27,503 bases of DNA from MESE01 sp036675035 (GTDB taxonomy: Bacteria > Pseudomonadota > Gammaproteobacteria > Burkholderiales > Burkholderiaceae_D): contig JAKFFO010000225.1 of the NCBI GenBank assembly GCA_036675035.1, positions 1 through 27,503 of the forward strand, given 5' to 3'. Both the position numbers and the translations under genes were made by a program. Under the pieces are notes generated by a model. That model was not told where the DNA came from and searched no databases. It saw nothing but the letters and a program-made list of their open reading frames with translations. Positions 6,879-14,872 of the stretch are shown here, one piece after another; within the stretch, counting starts at the first letter, position 1, and each line of letters begins with the position of its first letter.

Positions 6879-8384
6879 TCAAGCTGCCAGATGGCGTGCC
6901 TGGCGCGTCGGCAAAACTGAATCGGCCTTTGGAGCACCGCTCGCTTTCGGCTTGATATGCGCCTTGTGCGCCTGTCCCGCATAGTCGCTTGCAAGCAATG
7001 CGGTCACGGCATCGGTATCTGCGCCACGCGTAACCAGCCATTCCGCCACCAGCGCAGCCAGCCGTTCGAGTGCAATCCGGTGCGTTGCATCGGTCTGCGC
7101 GTAGATCCAGTCCGAAAGCGCCATGAAGTTGGCAAACGGCGTGCCGCCGAGGATCAACGGCAGCGTATGTGCAAATCGCCCGGAATTGGCAATCAGGTCC
7201 CAGTAACGCGCGAAACGGACCAGCCGCTGCATCGTTGCGAAATCGATCCGGTCGGTCGCCAGAATCGTATAGGGCGGGTTCGAATCGAAGACCAGCCCGT
7301 ACGGCTCGGTATGGCGAATGATCGGTGTGCCGCGCAGCCGCTTCAAAATACCGAACTGGATTTCATGCGGTTTCAATGCATACAATTTGTCGAAGCCGCG
7401 TGCGAAGCTCTCCACGTCTTCTCCCGGCAAACCGGCAATCAGGTCGACATGCAGGTGCGCATTCGAATGCTCGCACAGCCAGCGGATATTTTCCGCGGCC
7501 TTGTCATTATTCTGCTTGCGGCTGACCAGCGTTTGCACATCCGGATTGAATGACTGGATACCGATTTCAAATTGCAGCGTACCGGGTGGGAATTTCTGGA
7601 TGCTCTCTTTCAACGCATCCGGCAAATGATCCGGCACCACCTCGAAATGCGCGAACACCGGATCGTCCGGGCGGGCTTCGAGTTTGTCGAGAAAGAATTG
7701 CATGATCTTCAGACTCGACTTGATGTTCAGGTTGAACGTGCGATCGACGAACTTGAACAGCCGCGCACCGCGCGCATGCAGGATTTCCAGTTCGCCCAGA
7801 AATCGGTCAAGCTCAAACGGCCATGCGGTCTTGTCCAGCGACGACAGGCAGAATTCGCATTTGAACGGGCAGCCACGCGACGCTTCCACGTACAAGGTGC
7901 GGTGCGCGATATCCTCGTCGGTGTATAGCGCATACGGCAATGCGACATCGGCCAATGGCGGCTGCACACCGGCGTGAACTTTCATCAACGGCTTGGGCCC
8001 GTGGATGATCGCGCGGCATAACTGTGGAAATGTGACGTCGCCCCAGCCGGTGACCAGATAATCCGCTGCCTGCACGACGGTTTGCTCGCCCGGTTCATAC
8101 GATACTTCCGGGCCACCGAGCACAATGACAATGCCCGGAGCAACACGCTTGAGCATGACGACCACCTTGGTGGTCTCTTCTACGTTCCAGATATACACGC
8201 CGAAACCGACCACGTTAGGCTGATGCGCCAGTATTTTCTCGACAATATCGGTGGTCTTGGTGCCGCTGACGAATTCCTGCAACCGGGTTTGCGCTTGCAA
8301 ATCCCCCATGTTGGCAAACAGATAGCGCAAACCGAGCGAGGCGTGCGCGTAGCGGGAGTTAAGCGTGGAAAGGAGGATGGTCAT
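6879..8384 (-). CDS. B12-binding domain radical SAM protein (DUF4080-type)
   Basis: A 501-residue protein. Residues about 1-135 form a cobalamin-binding Rossmann domain (VVGFGVYIWNVEET and VLGGPEVS). The radical SAM core follows, with the iron-sulfur motif CxxxCxxC at Cys172, Cys176 and Cys179 (RGCPFKCEFC) and the typical IGIQS and DLIAGLPGE motifs. The C-terminal region (about 370-480) matches the DUF4080-type tail as I know it. Members are probably methyltransferases or other radical enzymes on unknown substrates. The genomic setting gives no pathway. The start at 8384 fits the family N-terminus (MTILLSTLNSRYAHASLGLRYL), but the bases upstream show no Shine-Dalgarno. The last 40 residues are low-complexity and basic. 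Confidence 0.9.
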   Translation of the reverse strand: MTILLSTLNSRYAHASLGLRYLFANMGDLQAQTRLQEFVSGTKTTDIVEKILAHQPNVVGFGVYIWNVEETTKVVVMLKRVAPGIVIVLGGPEVSYEPGEQTVVQAADYLVTGWGDVTFPQLCRAIIHGPKPLMKVHAGVQPPLADVALPYALYTDEDIAHRTLYVEASRGCPFKCEFCLSSLDKTAWPFELDRFLGELEILHARGARLFKFVDRTFNLNIKSSLKIMQFFLDKLEARPDDPVFAHFEVVPDHLPDALKESIQKFPPGTLQFEIGIQSFNPDVQTLVSRKQNNDKAAENIRWLCEHSNAHLHVDLIAGLPGEDVESFARGFDKLYALKPHEIQFGILKRLRGTPIIRHTEPYGLVFDSNPPYTILATDRIDFATMQRLVRFARYWDLIANSGRFAHTLPLILGGTPFANFMALSDWIYAQTDATHRIALERLAALVAEWLVTRGADTDAVTALLASDYAGQAHKAHIKPKASGAPKADSVLPTRQARHLAA

Positions 8385-8422
8385 TGGAGAAACGCCGGGG
8401 AAACCGCCATTCTACGCTCACC

Positions 8423-8451
8423 GAAAAAGAGAGGCGGCGCATTGCGCCGCC
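8423..8451 (-). terminator. intrinsic terminator of the acyl-CoA ligase gene
   Basis: A perfect GC-only 8-bp stem GGCGGCGC / GCGCCGCC with a 3-nt loop (8433-8451) is followed on the minus strand by TCTCTTTTTC. It lies about 50 bp after the ligase stop, so the downstream radical SAM gene would need its own promoter in the short remaining gap, or partial readthrough. Confidence 0.75.
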
Positions 8452-8465
8452 GACGCGGAACGTCA

Positions 8466-8498
8466 GCGGCCCGGCAACGACAGGTATTTCCGGGCCGC
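8466..8498 (-). other. second perfect hairpin between the ligase stop and its terminator
   Basis: A 9-bp perfect inverted repeat (GCGGCCCGG / CCGGGCCGC) with a 15-nt loop starts 5 bp after the ligase stop and lies upstream of the U-tract terminator. It has no U-tract of its own. It probably protects the mRNA 3' end or assists termination. Confidence 0.5.
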
Positions 8499-8503
8499 AA
8501 AAG

Positions 8504-10162
8504 TTATTTTGCGAGTTCCTTTTCCTGCAACGAACGCCACATGACTTTGCCGGTCGCCGACTTTGGCAACACATCGACGAACTCGACCAGCTTCGGCACC
8601 TTGTATGCAGCCATCTTGTCGTGTGCCCATTGCATGATGTCATCCGCCGTCGCGTCGCTGCCGGGTTTTTTGACGACCACCGCTTTCACGGTCTCGCCGC
8701 GATACGGATCGCGCGACGCGATGATGCAGCATTCCTGGATTGCCGGATGCTGATACATCATTGATTCGACTTCCGCCGGCCAGACTTTGAAGCCGCTGGC
8801 ATTGATCATGCGCTTCAGGCGGTCGGTAAAAAAGAAGAAACCTTCTTCATCCATATAGCCCAGATCACCGGATCGGAAGAACCGCTTCCCGTCGACTTCG
8901 ACGAACGCTTCCGCGGTTTTCTGCGGGTCGTTCCAGTAACCCTGGAACACTTGCGGCCCGTTCATGATGATTTCGCCCACTTCGTTAGGCGGCATTATCT
9001 TCAGCGTCGTCGGATCGACCACCCGCGCATCCACGTTCAAATACGGAATACCCAGGCATTGCTTCTTCAAACGCTGCCCGGGATTGACGTGCGTCGCTGC
9101 CATGGTTTCGGACAGGCCGTATCCCTCCATGTATTCGAGCCCCGTCAGATCCAGCAGTTTCTGCCCGATCGCGGCCGGCATCGCCGCGCCGCCGCCGGAT
9201 ACGCGCTTCAGGCTCGAAACGTCATATTCGGACAAACGCGGATTCGACAGGAAATCAATCATCATTGTCGGAATGCTGGTCCAGCTGGTGACGCCGTACC
9301 GGGTGATCAGCTGGCCGGCAACATCGCGATCCCAGCGCGGCAGGATCACCACGGAACCGCCGGTGAAGATGGTCGCGTTCATGCTGCCTTCCATGCCGGT
9401 GACATGAAAGAATGGCAGCACCGCCAGAATCACATGGTCCGGCACCGTCGGGCCCGACCAGCTCGGGCTGGCGACTGCATTGAACATCATCGAGCGATGC
9501 GTGTGCATGCATCCCTTGGGATGTCCAGTGGTCCCTGACGTATACGGCATGCATGCGAGATCATCCGGTCCCGCCATATGCGGGCCCGGCACCTGACGCG
9601 CCGCGACTGCATCTTTCCAGGTGACGACGCCGGGCATCGCCGGCACATCGCGCTCGGCGCGTACCCAGTCGGGTACCGGCAATTCGGTCGATGCAGTCAA
9701 CGCGTCGGAATAGGTCGCGACCACGACATTCGTCAGTCCGGTGGTGCCGACCAGCGGCACCAGCCGCGCAAAAATTTCCTGCGATGTAATCGCCACCTTG
9801 GCGCCGCTATCGTCTATGTAATGACGCAGCTCGTCGGTCATCAGCATCGGATTGACCGGTACCACCATCGCGTCTGCACGCAGAATTGCATAGAAGCCGA
9901 TAATGAACTGCGGCGAATTTTGCATGTTGAGCAGTACGCGGTCTCCGCGCCGCACGCCACACGCATGTTGCAGATAGCCAGCCATGGCTTCGACTTCGGC
10001 ATGCAATTGCGCATACGTCAGGATCGAGTCGTAAAAAATAATTGCGGTTTTGCCAGGATACCGCCGTGCCGAAATTTCCAGGTTGGCATAGACACTGGTG
10101 TCGGGCGTAGTGAGCGTGTAAGGCAGTCCGGCCGGCCAATGCGGATAGTGGGTAGTATTCAT
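8504..10162 (-). CDS. long-chain fatty acid-CoA ligase / AMP-binding acyl-CoA synthetase
   Basis: A 552-residue member of the ANL adenylating superfamily. It activates a carboxylic acid to acyl-AMP and then to the CoA thioester. All diagnostic motifs are intact: the P-loop YTSGTTGHPKG (Tyr207-Gly217), the A5 motif EGYGLSET, the A7/A8 region FRSGDLGYMDEEGFFFFTDRLKRMI, and the A10 catalytic lysine in KSATGKVMWR. The sequence type resembles medium- or long-chain fatty acid ligases (FadD-like), but the chain length cannot be fixed. AGGAAGAG about 5 bases before ATG 10162 is a good ribosome-binding site. It ends at two hairpins, so it is probably monocistronic. Confidence 0.93.
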   Translation of the reverse strand: MNTTHYPHWPAGLPYTLTTPDTSVYANLEISARRYPGKTAIIFYDSILTYAQLHAEVEAMAGYLQHACGVRRGDRVLLNMQNSPQFIIGFYAILRADAMVVPVNPMLMTDELRHYIDDSGAKVAITSQEIFARLVPLVGTTGLTNVVVATYSDALTASTELPVPDWVRAERDVPAMPGVVTWKDAVAARQVPGPHMAGPDDLACMPYTSGTTGHPKGCMHTHRSMMFNAVASPSWSGPTVPDHVILAVLPFFHVTGMEGSMNATIFTGGSVVILPRWDRDVAGQLITRYGVTSWTSIPTMMIDFLSNPRLSEYDVSSLKRVSGGGAAMPAAIGQKLLDLTGLEYMEGYGLSETMAATHVNPGQRLKKQCLGIPYLNVDARVVDPTTLKIMPPNEVGEIIMNGPQVFQGYWNDPQKTAEAFVEVDGKRFFRSGDLGYMDEEGFFFFTDRLKRMINASGFKVWPAEVESMMYQHPAIQECCIIASRDPYRGETVKAVVVKKPGSDATADDIMQWAHDKMAAYKVPKLVEFVDVLPKSATGKVMWRSLQEKELAK

Positions 10163-10204
10163 GTCTCTTCCTGATTATTGTATTGAACCAAACAAGCTTG
10201 GAGC

Positions 10205-10220
10205 ATTATAGAGGCGCCTC
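10205..10220 (-). promoter_or_regulatory. promoter of the acyl-CoA ligase gene with adjoining palindromic operator
   Basis: On the minus strand a consensus TATAAT (10210-10205) is directly preceded by the perfect 10-bp palindrome GAGGCGCCTC (10220-10211) inside the -35/-10 spacer. The -35 region itself is poor. The implied 5' leader is about 36 nt. A palindrome in the spacer of an acyl-CoA ligase promoter is a natural place for a fatty-acid-responsive regulator, but its identity is unknown. Confidence 0.5.
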
Positions 10221-10322
10221 AAGAATTATGCAGGCGTGGTTGCGCTTCTGCGCGTATGGCTGCAGGAGATGCGATCAATTTCATATAACGCAATCTATCG
10301 ACGACAGGGGAAGCGAAAACGA

Positions 10323-11135
10323 ATGCAGATTTTCATGATACTCACCGCTTTTTTAGTTGCAATTGCCCTGATTGCACCGCTGCCCGCTTCCGCAAGCACA
10401 TCCAATGTCGATCAAGCCGCATGCGCCAGGATGAAAACGCGTGGCGTTCTTGGAAACGACGCGCCGGTCGGCTGCAGCAAGCTGGCAATCATCCGATTTT
10501 CCTATGTCGATTTTGACGGTCAACGTCATACCGATGGAGAGGTCATGGTGATGGCAGCGGCAGCAGCCCAGGTGCAGGCGATTCTCGACGCACTGTATTC
10601 GCGTGGATTTCCGATCGCGCGCGCAAAGCTGATGGACCATTATTCGGGGGACGACGTCGCGGCAATGCGCGACAACAATACTTCCGCTTTCAATCACCGT
10701 TCCGTCACCGGCGGAAAACGGCCATCGCTGCATGCGTACGGATTGGCGATCGATATCAATCCGGTCCAGAACCCGTACATCGAGCTGCATTCCGATGGCC
10801 GCGCGATGTTCAGTCCGCCGTCCGGAACGAAATATGCCAACCGGTCGAACCTGCGCCCGGCAAAAGCTGTTCGTTCAGGAATGGCCGAAGAAGTGATTGA
10901 GATATTTGCGCAGAACGGATTCCTGGTGTGGGGCGGCGACTGGGACGCGCCAATCGATTACCAGCATTTTCAAGTGGAACGGAAAATGGCTGAACGAATG
11001 GCCGCCCTTACAGTTAATCAGGCGCGTGCCCACTTCACCGAGTATGTGCAGCGTTACCGTACATGCCTGAGCAAGGATCCATCTGTCCATAAAAAAACCG
11101 GGCGAGCACAATGCATGGAGTCACTCCAGAGGTGA
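10323..11135 (+). CDS. exported M15-family metallopeptidase (D-alanyl-D-alanine carboxypeptidase-like)
   Basis: A 270-residue protein with a cleavable signal peptide (hydrophobic residues about 3-19, then PASAS). The catalytic domain has the zinc-site pattern of M15 peptidases: His137 and Asp144 in LHAYGLAIDINP, and His215 in DYQHFQ. These enzymes cleave peptidoglycan stem peptides in the periplasm. The preceding sequence (residues about 85-135) is typical of the M15C-type domain. The tail after residue 220 is basic with a Cys pair (Cys255 and Cys266 approximately) that could form a disulfide. ATG 10323 follows AGGGGAAG by about 12 bases and puts the signal peptide at the N-terminus; the upstream open frame lacks support. 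It is divergent from the acyl-CoA ligase. Confidence 0.85.
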   Translation: MQIFMILTAFLVAIALIAPLPASASTSNVDQAACARMKTRGVLGNDAPVGCSKLAIIRFSYVDFDGQRHTDGEVMVMAAAAAQVQAILDALYSRGFPIARAKLMDHYSGDDVAAMRDNNTSAFNHRSVTGGKRPSLHAYGLAIDINPVQNPYIELHSDGRAMFSPPSGTKYANRSNLRPAKAVRSGMAEEVIEIFAQNGFLVWGGDWDAPIDYQHFQVERKMAERMAALTVNQARAHFTEYVQRYRTCLSKDPSVHKKTGRAQCMESLQR

Positions 11136-11171
11136 TATCTGGCAGAAATTTCATTGTCATAAAATTATTTG

Positions 11172-11239
11172 GTGCATTGCACAAAAAATGCTTGACACTA
11201 GATCTATGGGGCGTAAAATGAGGTTTGTTGCGGTGCACC
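11172..11239 (+). promoter_or_regulatory. strong sigma70 promoter of the phasin gene with two TGCAC palindromes
   Basis: A consensus TTGACA (11192-11197) and TAAAAT (11214-11219), with a 16-bp spacer, predict a start near 11226. The perfect dyad GTGCA-T-TGCAC (11172-11182) lies just upstream of the -35, and the palindrome GGTGCACC (11232-11239) lies just after the start. Phasin genes are repressed by the PHA-sensing regulator PhaR, which in known cases binds near both the -35 and the start site. These paired elements are good candidates for PhaR sites, although that assignment is inferred. Confidence 0.6.
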
Positions 11240-11288
11240 ATAAACAGGGCGCCGACTTTATCTCGATTGATAACCCAGGAGAAATGCC

Positions 11289-11855
11289 ATGTTTGCTACC
11301 CAAAACCAATTTTCTGCAGCCACCAAATCAGCTTTCGAATCCCAGGCAGCCACGGTCAACCTGCTGACCAACCAGGCTTTTGAAAGTTTTTCCCGCCTTG
11401 TTAATTTGAATGTCGCAGCGGCAAAAGCATCGCTTGAAGAATCGGCAGCAACTGCCCAGCAATTGCTTTCGGCTAAAGACCCACAAGAATTATTTTCGCT
11501 TACAGCGGCACAAGCCAAGCCGAGCGCTGAAAAAATTCTGGCCTATAGTCAGAATCTGGTTGGCATCGCTTCAGCGTCGCAAGCGGAGTTTGCCAAAACC
11601 GCAGAAGCACAGATTGCGGAAATCACTTCCAAAATCACTGCATTGATAGAAGAAATTGCAAAGAATGCACCGGCAGGATCGGAAAATGCAGTCGCACTAC
11701 TGAAGTCTGCAGTCGACAATGCAAATGCCAGCTATGAACAACTTCGCAAGACCACCAAACAGGCTACCGAAGCGTTTGAAGAAAACCTGGCCAAAGCCAC
11801 CCAGCAGTTTTCGCAAGCAGCTGAAAAAGCGACCGTCAAAACCGCAAGGAAGTAA
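11289..11855 (+). CDS. phaP: phasin, polyhydroxyalkanoate granule-associated protein
   Basis: A 188-residue, Ala/Gln/Lys/Glu-rich, almost wholly helical protein. The phasin family pattern is clear: the start MFATQNQF(S)AATKSAFE, a central run of amphipathic heptads (SFSRLVNLNVAAAKASLEES), the DPQELFSL motif, and a Lys/Ala-rich tail. Phasins coat intracellular polyhydroxybutyrate granules and limit their size. AGGAGA lies 7 bases before the ATG. The gene stands alone between a strong promoter and an intrinsic terminator, so it is monocistronic and probably highly expressed. Its codon use is AT-shifted relative to neighbours (many AAA and GAA), as common for Lys/Glu-rich phasins. Confidence 0.93.
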   Translation: MFATQNQFSAATKSAFESQAATVNLLTNQAFESFSRLVNLNVAAAKASLEESAATAQQLLSAKDPQELFSLTAAQAKPSAEKILAYSQNLVGIASASQAEFAKTAEAQIAEITSKITALIEEIAKNAPAGSENAVALLKSAVDNANASYEQLRKTTKQATEAFEENLAKATQQFSQAAEKATVKTARK

Positions 11856-11883
11856 TTTTCAAAGTCTGAAGTCATGTCTGAAA

Positions 11884-11914
11884 AAAACGGGCCGCAATGC
11901 GGCTCGTTTTTTTT
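11884..11914 (+). terminator. intrinsic terminator of the phasin gene
   Basis: A stem built from ACGGGCCGC and GCGGCTCGT (one G-T wobble) around AAT is flanked by AAAA and an eight-T run. It sits about 30 bp after the phasin stop. The A-run before the stem lets it work in both directions. Confidence 0.85.
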
Positions 11915-12066
11915 CGTTCACTTTCCGACGCAGCCCTTAGTCCAGCCATTGCAACTCGCGACAACATGACTCCGTCGCCGCAGCAAAAGTAGTAGCAGGC
12001 AAGGGAAGACTCCGTGTAAGCTTCTTATGAACAAGATTCATACAATTGCTTCGGAGGTTTTCGCCC

Positions 12067-13032
12067 ATGCTCATCAATTGCGTCGCTTATCAGGAAGGCA
12101 GAAAGCTTGCCGATATTCCGGTTGCGGACATCAGCGATTTCATACAGCGCCCGGATTGTTTCGTCTGGGTGGCACTGAAGGATGCGAACCCGACCGAGCT
12201 TCTGGAAATGCAGGACGAATTCAACCTGCATGAATTGGCCGTCGAAGATGCACATCACGGCCACCAGCGTCCAAAAATCGAAGAGTATGGAAATTCGCTG
12301 TTCGCGGTTGTCCATACGGTGGAACTGATCGGTGGTGAACTGAATGTAGGGGAAGTCGATATCTTTGTCGGCAAAAACTATGTGCTCTCGGTGCGCAACG
12401 TTTCCCAGCAAAGCCTCTCCGGCGTACGCACACGTTGCGAGCATGAACCGCAGCAACTGCAAAAAGGCCCTGCGTTCGTTTTGTATGCGCTCATCGATGC
12501 CGTCGTTGACCGGTATTTCCCGGTGATAGAAGCGATCGAGTCGGAGCTTGAAACGATTGAAGATCAGATTTTTTCCAAGGGCGCACAGCGCAGCAATATC
12601 GAGCGCTTGTACCAGCTCAAGCGCAAGGCAATGACGCTCAAGCATGCGACCGCGCCGCTTATGGATGCCGTGGGGCGATTGTACGGCGGCCGCGTACCGC
12701 CGATCTGCATTGAAACCCAGGAATATTTTCGCGATGTCTACGATCATCTTTCGCGAATCAATACGTCGATTGATGCGGTCCGGGAAACCATCGGTACTGC
12801 AATCCAGGTTAACCTGTCGATGGTGTCGATCGAAGAAAACGAAGTCAACAAACGACTGGCGGCATGGGCGGCGATTTTTGCGGTCACCACTGCGTTCGTC
12901 GGAATCTGGGGCATGAACTTCGATGTGATGCCGGAACTGAAATGGAAGTATGGCTACCCCTTCGCGCTTGGAATCGTGATCACCGTCTGCGGTGCGCTTT
13001 ACTATCGATTCAGGCGATTGGGATGGCTGTAG
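12067..13032 (+). CDS. corA: magnesium/cobalt transporter CorA
   Basis: A 321-residue CorA-family channel. It has the long N-terminal cytoplasmic alpha/beta and stalk-helix region (about 1-260), then two membrane helices at the C-terminus. Between them is the signature GMN motif (Gly282-Asn284, GMNFDVMPEL), which forms the selectivity loop. The tail is short and basic (YRFRRLGWL), as in CorA. The protein forms a homopentamer in the inner membrane for Mg2+ and Co2+ uptake or, in some subgroups, divalent-ion efflux. ATG 12067 follows GGAGG (12053-12057) by 9 bases and gives MLINCVAY, the usual family start. It is convergent with the FAD oxidoreductase, with only 28 bp between the two stops. Confidence 0.94.
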   Translation: MLINCVAYQEGRKLADIPVADISDFIQRPDCFVWVALKDANPTELLEMQDEFNLHELAVEDAHHGHQRPKIEEYGNSLFAVVHTVELIGGELNVGEVDIFVGKNYVLSVRNVSQQSLSGVRTRCEHEPQQLQKGPAFVLYALIDAVVDRYFPVIEAIESELETIEDQIFSKGAQRSNIERLYQLKRKAMTLKHATAPLMDAVGRLYGGRVPPICIETQEYFRDVYDHLSRINTSIDAVRETIGTAIQVNLSMVSIEENEVNKRLAAWAAIFAVTTAFVGIWGMNFDVMPELKWKYGYPFALGIVITVCGALYYRFRRLGWL

Positions 13033-13060
13033 CGCAACCAGCCTCAGTGTTTCTATCCGG

Positions 13061-14665
13061 CTATTTCGTACCGACCATGCTCAGGCCGACCGCTTCGGCC
13101 ACCTTGATGCCGTCGATCGATGCAGACAGGATGCCTCCCGCATATCCGGCTCCTTCGCCTGCCGGAAATAAGCCTTTGATATTAATGCTTTCAAAATCGT
13201 CGTTCCGCTTGATGCGGATCGGCGAAGATGTGCGCGTTTCGATACCGGTCAGCACCGCGTCATGCATCGCAAAGCCCTTGATCTGCTTGTCGAAGGCGGG
13301 CAACGCTTCACGAATTGCCGTGATTGCATAGTCCGGCAGCGATGTATCCAGGTTCCCCAGCAGTACACCGGGCTTGTAAGATGGCAGCACCGATCCGAGT
13401 TCGGCGGAAGCCTTGTTGACAATAAAATCGCCGACGAGTTGTCCCGGCGCATGGTAATTCTTTCCGCCTAGTTCGAATGCATGCGATTCGAGCCGCTGCT
13501 GGAATGCGATGCCGGCCAGCGGATGGCCCGGATAATCGGCGGGCGTGATGCCGACGACAATTGCACTGTTGGCATTGCGCTCGTTGCGCGAATACTGGCT
13601 CATGCCGTTGGTAACCACCCGCCCCGGTTCCGAAGTGGCCGCCACTACGGTACCGCCCGGGCACATGCAAAAACTGTACACCGACCGGCCGTTGCTGCAA
13701 TGATGTACCAGCTTGTAATCGGCGGCGCCCAAAATCGGATTGCCGGCATTCGGCCCGAAGCGACAACGATCGATCAGCGACTGCGGATGCTCGATGCGGA
13801 ATCCGATCGAAAACGGCTTGGCTTCGATATAGACGCCACGGTCGTACAGCATCTGGAACGTGTCGCGGGCGCTATGGCCGATGGCCAGTACGACATGCCG
13901 TGTGGCGATTTTTTCGCCGCTCGCCAGCACCACGCCTCGCACTTCGCCGTTTGCGATCTCAATATCGTCGACCTTGCTCTGAAAGCGAAACTCGCCGCCC
14001 AGTGCTTCAATCGTGGCGCGCATCTGCTCGACCATCTTGACCAGCCGAAAGGTGCCGATATGCGGTTTGCTGACATACAGGATTTCCGGCGGCGCGTCGG
14101 CCTTTACGAATTCCGTCAATACCTTTCGACCGTAATGTTTCGGGTCCTTCACCTGGCTGTACAGCTTCCCATCCGAGAAAGTACCCGCACCGCCTTCGCC
14201 GAACTGTACGTTTGATTCCGGATTCAACTCGGCCTTTCGCCATAATCCCCAGGTATCCTTGGTACGTTCGCGCACTGCTTTGCCACGCTCGAGAATGATC
14301 GGGCGAAATCCCATTTGCGCCAGGATCAGGCCGGCGAAAATACCGCAAGGTCCGGTTCCGATGACCACCGGACGCATCCAATTTCCCACAGGAGCAGACG
14401 TAACAAATTTATAGCTGGTGTCCGGTGACGAAGTGACATGGCGGTCTCCCTTGAGACGCTGCAACACGGCCGCCTCATTGCGAACCTCAACATCGAGCGC
14501 GTATATCAGGAGAATGGCGCTTTTCTTTCGCGCATCATAGCTGCGCCGAAAGATCGAATAGCCGACCATATCATCGACCGGAATCCGGAGACGCGCGATC
14601 ACGGCGTCCTTGAGGGCGGCGTCAGAATGATTCAAGGGAAGTTGAATGTCGGTCAATCGCAACAT
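13061..14665 (-). CDS. FAD-dependent oxidoreductase (uncharacterised dehydrogenase family, COG2509-like)
   Basis: A 534-residue flavoprotein. Residues about 1-85 form a conserved N-terminal ferredoxin-like domain (MLRLTDIQLPLNH, then DDMVGYSIFRRSYDARKK). The FAD-binding Rossmann fold follows with GTGPCG (Gly103-Gly108) and the ribose-binding Glu127 in ILERG. Further family marks are EGGAGTFSDGKL, HVVLAIGHSARD, SFCMCPGGTVVAA and the C-terminal GLFPAGEGAGYAGGI. The family is widespread but its substrate is unknown, and the neighbours do not reveal one. The start is at the conserved MLRLT; an ATG 17 codons upstream adds only non-conserved sequence. Confidence 0.9.
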   Translation of the reverse strand: MLRLTDIQLPLNHSDAALKDAVIARLRIPVDDMVGYSIFRRSYDARKKSAILLIYALDVEVRNEAAVLQRLKGDRHVTSSPDTSYKFVTSAPVGNWMRPVVIGTGPCGIFAGLILAQMGFRPIILERGKAVRERTKDTWGLWRKAELNPESNVQFGEGGAGTFSDGKLYSQVKDPKHYGRKVLTEFVKADAPPEILYVSKPHIGTFRLVKMVEQMRATIEALGGEFRFQSKVDDIEIANGEVRGVVLASGEKIATRHVVLAIGHSARDTFQMLYDRGVYIEAKPFSIGFRIEHPQSLIDRCRFGPNAGNPILGAADYKLVHHCSNGRSVYSFCMCPGGTVVAATSEPGRVVTNGMSQYSRNERNANSAIVVGITPADYPGHPLAGIAFQQRLESHAFELGGKNYHAPGQLVGDFIVNKASAELGSVLPSYKPGVLLGNLDTSLPDYAITAIREALPAFDKQIKGFAMHDAVLTGIETRTSSPIRIKRNDDFESINIKGLFPAGEGAGYAGGILSASIDGIKVAEAVGLSMVGTK

Positions 14666-14811
14666 GCGCAGTATTTCCGGAAATGGCTCTTCGAAGGGCC
14701 GGCCAATACACGCCACAGTTGGCCGGGCCGCTATTTTACCCTAGCCGAATTCATTCAAATCTTCTCGCCAACAACGATTTTCCGTGTCGAAAAGTGTAGG
14801 ATGGGAACCTG

Positions 14812-14828
14812 ATTGGTGCCGGACCAAT
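14812..14828. promoter_or_regulatory. perfect 6-bp inverted repeat upstream of the diguanylate cyclase
   Basis: ATTGGT-GCCGG-ACCAAT lies 45 bp before the PAS-GGDEF start codon. A TAGGAT element a little upstream could be a -10, which would place the dyad in the early leader or at the start site. It may be an operator or a leader hairpin. Confidence 0.35.
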
Positions 14829-14872
14829 GCACATGACATTTATCCAGGACGGAAATTACTTGCATATCAATC

